From: Pinus tabuliformis
Lineage: Eukaryota > Streptophyta > Pinopsida > Pinales > Pinaceae
DNA length: 64,000 nucleotides
NCBI GenBank assembly: GCA_031772625.1
Contig: CM062817.1
Location: forward strand, 888,260,184 to 888,324,183
Reading direction: 5' to 3'
Shown: positions 56,676 to 64,000 of the stretch, one piece after another
How the letters are laid out: every line of letters starts with the position of its first letter
Position numbering within the stretch: the first letter of the stretch is position 1
Notes under the pieces: generated by a model
Seen by the model: only the letters and a program-made list of their open reading frames with translations
Told to the model about the DNA's origin: nothing
The model's database searches: none
Made by a program: the position numbers and the translations under genes

Positions 56676-57681
56676 TGTTAAAATTGGCAACTAGGTCCAA
56701 ACTTCATGTGGGTCATCTTATTTATGGCAGCTGATACTTTTCTTGGATTCCTCTCGACGAGAGGTGTAGGATTGATCTAAAGATCATCCGATTCCGGCAT
56801 GTATTTATGGAGGTATGAGTTTATTTGTATTTCTTGACAATTTGTCAAGGTCGGCCAGCAAGTAAAATTGTGTTGCATGCCCCCAGCTAAACCCCAACGT
56901 GCCATATAAATAGAAGACACCTTGTGGCATTATTGACTCATCTCTCATCTCACATTCTTCTCTCTCCTTACTTGATTGGGTACACATAAGGAGTAGCATC
57001 TCTCACACGTGTGGAAGGATGAAGTGATTTCTGATTAGGATTGCGTTGACTGAGTTTGACTAGGGCTGCAGAAAGATACTTTGACCAACGTTGACTAGTG
57101 TGGACTCCTCTTTGATTGCGGATTTGGTGTGGCTGCTTGTCCTTGGCAAGCCACAGATTTTGGCACGCAAATCGAGGTGATCTGACCTCAGGTTTGACCA
57201 GCATTGACTATCAAAAGGTTGACCGCAGATCTGTCTAGCGTTGACTGAAGTTTGATTGTAATTTTGGACTGTTTTGGGTTGACTCTTCTTGCTGTTGAAG
57301 GCCAAGTTGACTGGGATATTGACCAAGCTGATTGGAGGTCAATTTTGACTTGTTTGACCAGCTTTGACTTTGCTAGTTAGGGTTTTTCTGTTGATGTAAT
57401 AAAATTACAGAATTGTATATTTGTACTATCTCTCTCTCTCAACTGAATTATTGAAGATTATAGAAGAATTGATCAAAGGGTTTCCTTACATTGGGGTTTG
57501 TCCCTGGCTAGCCGCCACATCTGGTGTCTCTTGTCTTGGCTTGTCTTCTGTCGATTTATTTATGTTCTATCAACATTTTACTTTATGTTAATGTGATTGC
57601 TAAACAATGGAATTGACATTGGGCTCATAACAAGAAATTGAAGTAAATTGCACTAAGCATAGAACATACCATAACTTAACA
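56676..57681 (+). repeat. Solo LTR (1006 bp), relative of copia element 3
   Basis: tgttaaaattggc to aacttaaca, with perfect 5-bp TSD tgggc (56671-56675, 57682-57686). The uninterrupted target exists in the 5' LTR (cagctgggcaacc, about 39790). Its first 150 bp and last 270 bp match the LTRs of copia element 3, but the middle is different: no 67-bp array, instead a cluster of TTGAC motifs. TATA box catataaatag at about 56903-56913. Confidence 0.92.
57046..57370 (+). promoter_or_regulatory. Cluster of 14 TTGAC[CT] W-box-like motifs
   Basis: Plus-strand TTGACT or TTGACC occurs 14 times between 57046 and 57370 (e.g. 57046, 57056, 57081, 57091, 57241, then four copies in 57306-57358). TTGAC[CT] is the core recognised by plant WRKY factors. 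The cluster lies downstream of the TATA box, so it may act from within the transcribed part or may just be a degenerate short repeat. Confidence 0.55.
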
Positions 57682-57922
57682 TGGGCAGCCTTCAGCTCAG
57701 CCATTTTCCCACCTGGGGTTAGTCTTGCTTGTTCATTGGGACAAGCCCAGGTGCAGCATTCCAATATATATTTTATTTAGCCTGCAAATTTCTAATAATA
57801 TGGCTCAACAGTTCCTTTTTTTGCAGCGTTTCCATGGATGTTTGATGTGTATTTCATTTTTATATTCTGCTGCACAGTTTATTTGCTTAATATCACTTGT
57901 ATTCCTATTTAGGAACATAACA

Positions 57923-59270
57923 CAAGATATGATATGGGAAACCCTTACAAGAAAAAACCTAGCCGGAAGGTGAGGTTGCTTTGCTCTCTCTTTCTCTGAA
58001 TGGAAATGGATGCAAGTACAAATGAGTGAGACCCATGGCTAGTGGGCTACTATAGTACACAAACTCTCTATGCTTTCTCTCTCTTTATCCACTCTTTGCT
58101 ACTCTACTCATCTATGGAACAAAATGCACTCCAATAGAATGAAGCCCCCTTTTCTCCTAGTGGTCTAGTTATAACATAGCTCGATAGCCTACTAGTGGTG
58201 AAGTTTGGCTTCTTCAACTCTTAACTAGATTTACAATATTGACTTTTCTAGAATCTTCTTCATCATGATCACGTGGTTAGCCCCTTTTCCATGAATAATG
58301 GGGGTTGACGTGGCAACCTCTCAAATCATGGTGGTCAAAACGGGGAGGTCAACTTTTCAGTGGCACAACTTTTGCATACAAACTCTGTTTGAGGTGTTTT
58401 TTGCTCCATTGGAAAGGTATCTGAGTGTAGAATAACGTTAGGGGATGCTGTGCTTAAGTGGCAAAATTATACCTCCAAAAAATACTGTTTAATGCTTCAA
58501 ATTGCTTTCGGAATGTTTCAGATCACAATTTGTCTAATTGACACCTACTGATAAAATGATCCCATGTGCTAATTCCTTCAAATTTTCCACTCTAAAAGCA
58601 TCAAGATGGATGGCAAATAATATAGTGATCCAATCCAAATCATGCCTCCCCATTTTGGGAGACTTTTGGTCCCCAAAAACTTTTATTGAATGAGATGAGG
58701 AAATTTTTCTCTACCTTCTCTCGAACGTACCATTTGGCCTTGCCTAGAAGCTATTCTTTCAACCCAATTTGCCAAAGGTTATGCTGCTCCTGTCCTGTAG
58801 TTTTGGACCTATTTTGCAAAACTTTATCTATTCATATAGTTCATACACTATTCACTGTACCAATTTTGTTCAACCTTCTTTATTCTGTTGATTGTATAAC
58901 CACCCCATTTCAGCGATTCATTACCTATAGTGTGCCATCATCCCATGGGAGCTACTGCCACCAGGCGTCATTGCCTATATAAATTCCAGGTGCTGACTGT
59001 ATAAATTCTAGTCGTCATCCATATATATTCTCGCTTTTGTTTATGCATAGCACAATTACTAATTAATAAGAAGTCATACAATGAACTCAATTTCATCATC
59101 CGCTGTACACAATTTGTGTTAAAAAAGATTGTTGCTGATTCTCTATTACTTTCATCAACCAATTTATATGCAAAAATTCTCTAGGTGTGTATGGTCACGT
59201 CTTCTCAAATGACTTATGAAAAAATCATAAATTATTTACATTAAAAGGGAATATCCCAGGAAAAGAGATT
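57923..59270. other. Spacer, no gene recognised
   Basis: CT-rich stretches at 57985-58110 and short unconserved frames (58686-58982). I could not delimit an element. Confidence 0.5.
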
Positions 59271-59698
59271 AATATTATTATCAACATGAGCAATAAGGAA
59301 AATTACATCAATATTAATTTGGCAAATCAATTATCAATTCCAGAACTAGATATAGGCGAAAAGGAAGATATTTTTCGCAAGAGAATACGAAATTAATGAC
59401 TTATTAGTGACAATTGATGATTATGAATGTGTATCTCTATTCTGTGTCGTAACTATTTTTGAAGAAAAAATTGACATAATTCTCTGTTTACTTTGATTTG
59501 AAAAATTGAGTATGTTTATATTAAACACAGAGAAGAAGTTTTGAATTTTCTCGATAAGAAGAAGAAGGTGACACTTCAAGACATTACAGTGATGTTAGAT
59601 TCGATAGTACCTTTATCTAAAGACTTGAAGGTTATATTGATTTTTGACTTTCTTTTCTAATTAACAACACTTTTTTTTTTTAATTATTTCACTTAAAA

Positions 59699-60340
59699 GA
59701 TCATGGTAAAAAATTACTTGCACAGGTAAAGAAATCCAAAGCTATGAAGTGGTCATTGGAAAACAAACTAGAAAAACATATCTAGACAAAGTCATTGAAG
59801 TCTTCAGGTAAAAATGTCAAAGTCGAGGAGAAGGGAACAAATACAAGCACCATTAATCTTACGACTTGAAAAGATACCAATCCAATTAGAGTAAAAACAT
59901 ACTCGGATGCTGCAATGCAACAAATGGAAATTCCAAGTGAAGATTCCATAATCAACTCAACATCAGTAACTAAAGTAAATCAAGAAATTGCCACAAACAT
60001 GATAAGGAAAAATCAGGTCACAAGAACTCCTTATCCACATCCAAATCATAAAAGTAGACATCTCAACCAGTTAGCATAAAATATCACCATGGAAAAAAAC
60101 AACTGATTTATGATCCGAGAAATATTAATGCCAACACAATTAGTCTTATGATAACAACTTATCTTGGGTATTGAGTAAGTGCAAGGTTCCATAGAAGATT
60201 GAATTAGGATAGTTAGATCATTTTTCAGTTCGACAATTTTTCTCAACACAAAGTTTGTATCGTCTTGTATATTCGAAAATGACAGGTCCAAGAATTGGAA
60301 AAGATGTGAAAACATTACGAGACAAAAAAATATCAATCCT
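59699..60340 (+). pseudogene. Decayed second copy of the coiled-coil ORF
   Basis: One frame from 59699 reads DHGKKLLAQVKKSKAMKW, then EEKGTNTSTINLTT, QQMEIPSEDSI and TRTPYPHPNHKSRHLNQLA with only three stops in about 120 codons. Another frame near 60200-60230 gives LDHFSVRQF. All line up in order with the intact protein at 52123-51113 (DHVEKLLAQVKKTK, NKGTNTNPVNMTT, MNIPSE, APYRHPNHESRQLNHA, SDPFSVRQF). About 90 residues of the coiled coil between the first and second block are missing. The preceding T-rich stretch (59660-59690) has no counterpart. Confidence 0.75.
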
Positions 60341-60373
60341 TTTTATCAATATGCTTTGAGGACAAAGGACATC

Positions 60374-60388
60374 TAAAGGGGAAGGCAA
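60374..60388 (+). other. Polypurine tract of the second copy
   Basis: aaaggggaaggcaa right before the LTR start, matching the tract of the intact element. Confidence 0.65.
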
Positions 60389-60643
60389 TATTATGAACAT
60401 AAATATGTCAATATATAATTATAAGAAGTATAATTAACAATTATAAAAAGACATGTTTGTTAGTTGGGACATGACTATTCATGAAAGGTCATGCTACCTA
60501 ATTTTTATACGAGGCCTTCATTTGTAACCAAACCATATCATTCTTTCTTACATTATTCAATATAATTATATTTTATCCTCAATGGATCACTTTATATTCA
60601 AAGTCTTCTGGATTATTTAACTGTGAGCTCGGTTTGGCTGTCA
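60389..60643 (+). repeat. 3' LTR of the second copy (about 255 bp)
   Basis: Aligned with the reverse complement of 50768-51047: shared gggacatgactattcatgaa (gagacatgactcttcatgaa in the intact one), cattTgtaa, atcctcaatgga and a matching order throughout. The 5' LTR of this copy was not found; it is 5' truncated or too decayed. Confidence 0.7.
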
Positions 60644-61150
60644 CATTGATAAACCTTCCACAAAGTTTGTGGAAATGCTTTCCCAAGGATAAGTGGGTAC
60701 AAGAAAGGGATTATGTAGACCTTGTTTTCTGTTATTAGGCTTGTTGGTACAACAAAACATGCATCTGCTTATGACCCTAGCTACCTCTTCTTGCATTGTT
60801 GGCAAATATGCGTACCTCTTCAAGCTGACCACTTCATCACTAAATGAAACTGCTATAGAAACCCTATCCACTTGAAATGCCTAGTTAACTATAACTTACA
60901 CTAGGCATGCAGGTACTGTAGTGGTTGGTGATCAGTGTGGATTACTGTCTTCTTTACCATAAGATGGTGTTTCCACTTCTTAACAACTTGTACAAGGGAT
61001 ATAGTTCCTTGTCATAGATAAGGTAATTAAGAACTCACCCCATGAAATACATCAAAATGGTAGCATACATTACTTTCTCCTTGCATCAATATCTCTCCCA
61101 TGGCATACCTACTTGCATTTGTCTGCACTTCAAAGGTTTATTGCAAGTTC
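60644..61150 (-). pseudogene. RNase H and integrase zinc region of gypsy element 3
   Basis: LKRYAYLPTMQEEVARVISR and CMFCCTNKPNNRKQGL with PWESISTNFVEGL (60871-60641) are the HHCC tail and start of the catalytic core. Further right, VLNYLIYDKELYPLYKLLR-like sequence (about 61040-60980) is an RNase H remnant with several stops. Confidence 0.65.
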
Positions 61151-61960
61151 GGTAACACCAGAACTAGTGATTTACTTATTTTCTTCTTTAACTCCTCAAA
61201 GGCTCTTTGCTGACCTTTCCCCACTGGAAATTTTTGCCACTTGTTGTTATGGCATGGAGTGGTGGTGGTGGTGCTACTGAAAAAGAGACTATGAATTTCC
61301 TTAGGTACTGTGCCGCTGAAAAAGACACTGTGAATTTCCTGAGGTACTTTGTTTTCCCAATGAAATTCCTAGCCTCATAAACATTAACAAACACTGACCA
61401 TTTCATGATTACATCCATCTTGGCAGGATCTATCTTTAACTCTCCTCCACCTATCACATATCCTAGATACACCAAATACTACTGTGTAAACTCACTTCTT
61501 AAGATTTCCCAACATTTTCTTCTTCAATATCTCTAGCACCGACATCAAATGTGAGTTGTGCTTCTCCCAGGTAGCACTGTATAACAACATATCATCCCAA
61601 AAAACAATAACAAATGAATCAACAAAAGGGTGCAACATATCAGTGATTAACCTCATGAATGTAGCTGGTGCATTGCATAAGCCAAAAGACATAACTAACC
61701 ACTCATAAAAACCTTGTCTTGTTTTGGAGGCGGTCTTCTAGGTATCCTCTTCTCTCACTCGAACTTGGTGATACCCTAACTTTAAGTCCATCTTGTTGAA
61801 GTATTGGGCTTGCGTAAGCTGATCTAGTAGATCATCTATCCTGGGCAGGGGGTACCTATTCTCGAGTGTAACGCCTTCTAATCAATGCACGATCGCCAAC
61901 TCCCACCTTTCTTAGGCATAATTATAATGGGTGACAAACATGGTGAGGTACTTGGTCAAA
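61150..61960 (-). pseudogene. Reverse transcriptase of gypsy element 3
   Basis: From right to left: CLSPIIIMPKKGG (about 61920), PLPRIDDLLDQLTQAQYFNK and MDLKLGYHQVRVREEDT, MSFGLCNAPATFMRL (61692), the catalytic region VIVFWDDMLLYS (F-x-D-D, about 61610-61580), then MVYLGYVIGGGELKIDPAKM (61475) and ARNFIGKTKYLRKF. A 39-bp tandem duplication (61272-61310 and 61311-61349) repeats YLRKF.VSFS. Several frameshifts. Confidence 0.8.
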
Positions 61961-62813
61961 TAACACCCTGTTCCAGTAGTTGTTGTAATTGCTTCTTCAC
62001 CTTGTTTGCCTCTATAATAGATGTGTTTACAACCTAATGTTTGGCAACAAAGAGTTCAACAACAACTAGATCTCATGCTCCACTTCCCTCTTGGGTGGTA
62101 TCCCTTTAGGCTCCTAGAACAGACCCTTGTACACCTGTAACAACTCTTCCAGTTGTTATTTATGTTCCTTCATGCACCCCTCTAAGGATGACTTAGCTCT
62201 GATTACTCTTCTACAAACTGATTTTCTTAAAACATACTTCTTGCTGAAATTGATCTTGGCCTGGTTGGCACTTACCAACGAGATCTTTGACTTGCGCTTG
62301 TGCATGTTGATGATGAAGGAATTTTTGCCCTTGATGAGACAGTACAGGTTGGTTCTCCGCGTGAAGATTGCATCCCACATGTATATAGGGACATCTAAAT
62401 ATAATTCCACATAAATCAAGTGGAACTACATCCAACTCTACTTCATCAATAAAATCAACACTAATAGCAAAGTTGATTCTGCATTGTTTGTTTACCTTTA
62501 TCTCTGCTTCCTTGTTGACCCATCCCAATGGTTATGGGCTAAAATGGTCATGAGCCTCCTGTCCCAGTTTCTTCACCAGATTTGCTACTATGAGATTAGC
62601 CTATGATCTTGAGTCGAATAGAGCATCAATTTTCATCTGTGTATCTTTATATGGAATAGTTTGGTCATTTCCTTCTCTTCCTATTCATGAAGGCTACTTA
62701 GATTAACCCACTTTTGCATTGATGTACAAAGTGTTGAGAAATCAATGCATGATAGGAATTAGGGTTTGATTCCTCTTTCTTGATAATTGCTTGTGAATTA
62801 TGTTGGTTTCTTT
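61960..62813 (-). pseudogene. Protease and gag-side linker of gypsy element 3
   Basis: KIDALFDSRS, stop, ANLIVANLVKKLG (about 62625-62565) corresponds to the retropepsin D-S-G-S-x-A-N-L-I motif. Then MGWVNKEAEIKVNKQCRINF, EVELDVVPLDLCGIIF and, in a second frame, YLDVPIYMWDAIFTRRTNLY and KSKISLVSANQAK follow. The segment right of 62640 is unrecognised linker (EESNPNSYHALISQHFVHQC). Confidence 0.7.
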
Positions 62814-63760
62814 TGTTGGGTATCATTAGATGTGCTCTAGCTCCGAAATTTTGTGGAGGGGCTAGAGCACATGAGATCTCCAAGACCCAGAAATCGTTTG
62901 GAGAAATTCGACTCAGATGAGGAGTTATTAAAATAATTAATATTTTTAATGGGTTCCTAAGTCTAAACTTAGGAAAATAAAAATATTAATGGGTATTAAT
63001 AAAGATATGGGTGAGAAGCTTCTAAGAGACGAGGATCAAGTCTGTTTTAATCTTAGTTGTTGATTAGAGACTTGATCTCGGCCGTTGATTCATCAACAAG
63101 AAAAATATAAAAGAAGACTTGAGAGTCATTTGGAGACACACTGGGAAAATACTCAGTACTGTGAGGGAAATCGATTCTCAAGGAGAAGGAGTTCGATTTC
63201 AGAGGGAGAGTTGCAGGGTGGAGGAAGAGGAAGAGGAGGGCATTAGCAGTAGTTAGTGACTAAGGAGGAGGTGACACAGGGCATTCAAGAGACAACGTAG
63301 AGGGAAGAGCAGGCAAACAACACCATTGGAGACACAGGCTGATGCAGAGTGACGCAGAAGTGACACAGAGGTGGGTGAAGGGTCTTTAGGGTGTCAAAAC
63401 TTCTCTAGGAAGAGGAGAAACTTTGTCTCAGGTGTTTTCTCTCAGTAGTGTCTCAATTTCTCTGTAAAATCATTCCTTGTAAAGTGATTTTTGCTGAAGA
63501 TTAATAAAACCCTCATCTGCTACACCGGTTTTCCCACCGTGGGTTTTTCCGGGGACAATTGTCCAAAAACAACTGTGTTGATGTGATTGATTCTTGTGCT
63601 TGTATATCACTGATATTTTCTCTATGTAATAATGTGATAAATGCAATAGAATTTATTTTAATATTTACTGAAGAGTTTTTTGTAAATAACTTATTGTGAG
63701 AAATAAGTAGGTGAAATAAATCAGTTGCTGCAGTAGAATTTCGTATTAGAAATTTTCACA
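62814..63760 (+). repeat. Solo LTR, copia-like (947 bp)
   Basis: tgttgggtatc to attttcaca with perfect 5-bp TSD tcttt (62809-62813 and 63761-63765). TATA box aatataaaagaag at about 63105-63117 and polyA signal attaataaaacc at about 63499-63510. Near the 3' part, ccggttttcccaccgtgggt (about 63526) is the gttttcccac..tgggttttTcc motif common in plant copia LTRs. Confidence 0.88.
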
Positions 63761-63765
63761 TCTTT

Positions 63766-64000
63766 TACTTCTTAGTTTTGTTTATCTTTCATCAAGCAAT
63801 TACCAAATTATATGTATATGAAGATCACAAGAACAAGAGACACAAGATGTAGGTGCATAGTGAATGCAAAACCCCTATAAGGGGAAAACCCAGTCAAGAA
63901 CTCTTCCTTCAGTAGATTCAAATAAAGATGAAACACTTCCATATTTCTTAGACCTAGATAAAGACCTCCTTCCACCACCAAGTCAACCCTTCCCATCAAT
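63766..64000 (-). other. Possible LTR end, minus strand, cut by window edge
   Basis: Minus-strand gggttttccccttatagggg (about 63889-63870) resembles the LTR motif seen in the neighbouring solo LTR, in opposite orientation. No boundary visible. Confidence 0.3.

Larger units (their letters stand above)
38798..57922 (+). mobile_element. Ty3/gypsy chromovirus 2 carrying four nested insertions
   Basis: LTR-flanked element with an iMet primer site (40036), gag, protease, RT, RNase H, integrase, chromodomain and a polypurine tract before the 3' LTR at 55640. Without its four insertions (43916-50387, 50768-53674, 54017-55458, 56676-57681) it measures about 7.3 kb, normal for the family. Each insertion has its own boundaries and resumes the interrupted sequence. 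The outer 5-bp flanks (gaaca on the left, caaga on the right) do not match, so the TSD is eroded or the ends come from recombination. Stops in every domain show that it is inactive. Confidence 0.92.
55640..57922 (+). repeat. 3' LTR of gypsy element 2, split by a solo LTR
   Basis: Matches 38798-40034. Interrupted at 56675/57687. Ends ggaacataaca. TATA-like gaatataagaat near 55886. Confidence 0.92.
60644..62813 (-). mobile_element. Ty3/gypsy element 3 fragment, minus strand
   Basis: Minus-strand order from right to left is protease, RT, RNase H, integrase zinc region. It lacks LTRs in the window and abuts the second-copy LTR on the left. The sequence style differs from elements 1 and 2 (no chromodomain visible). 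It is cut on the right by a solo LTR at 62814. Confidence 0.75.

Noticed and set aside
38793..57927. Five-base TSD for gypsy element 2
   Set aside because: gaaca on the left and caaga on the right do not match; I report the LTR boundaries without a TSD.

Overview
The window is nuclear DNA of a seed plant. It is AT-rich and packed with nested, decayed LTR retrotransposons, with plant-type LINEs, tRNA-derived SINEs, hAT elements and remains of only two host-type genes. The long repeat-filled spacers suggest a gymnosperm or another large plant genome. That is an inference; no marker gene fixes the taxon. There are no rRNA or standard tRNA genes, no CRISPR arrays and no bacterial features.

Layout. 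1-4750: 3' part of a decayed Ty3/gypsy chromovirus (gag to chromodomain plus a short 3' LTR). 4751-23591: an Athila/Tat-like element (tRNA-Asp-type primer site at 5841). Its internal region occurs twice (5859-13811 and 16951-21390). It is interrupted by a complete Ty1/copia element on the minus strand (8441-13703, TSD ggcac/agcac) and a 5'-truncated minus-strand copia-type element (13812-16950). The 3' LTR carries a 1.1-kb foreign block. 23592-29400: a LINE-like tail, a minus-strand L1-type LINE remnant with RNase H, a minus-strand LTR-like block, and two SINEs with 16-bp and 12-bp target-site duplications (TSDs).

30565-31398: a truncated, frameshifted nepenthesin/CDR1-like aspartic protease pseudogene. 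31400-34620: very AT-rich spacer with a LINE-type insertion and tandem repeats. 34620-36437: 5' part of a spliced plant gene with a concanavalin A/LamG-like domain. A 322-bp hAT MITE and a 210-bp tandem duplication follow.

38798-57922: one Ty3/gypsy chromovirus of about 7.3 kb, expanded to 19 kb by four later insertions: an internally deleted copia element with 1.9-2.0 kb LTRs (43916-50387, TSD ctccc); a small minus-strand non-autonomous LTR element (50768-53674); a 1.44-kb hAT element (54017-55458, TSD gttggaac); and a solo LTR with 14 TTGAC[CT] motifs (56676-57681, TSD tgggc). 57923-64000: spacer, a decayed plus-strand second copy of the small non-autonomous element (59699-60643), a minus-strand gypsy fragment (60644-62813) and a solo LTR (62814-63760, TSD tcttt).

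The best candidate for something undescribed is the small element at 50768-53674. It has near-identical 280-bp LTRs, its own primer site and polypurine tract, and an intact 336-codon ORF for a coiled-coil protein that I do not recognise. The decayed relative at 59699-60643 keeps the same protein blocks next to the same tract and LTR, so this looks like a real protein-coding non-autonomous family.
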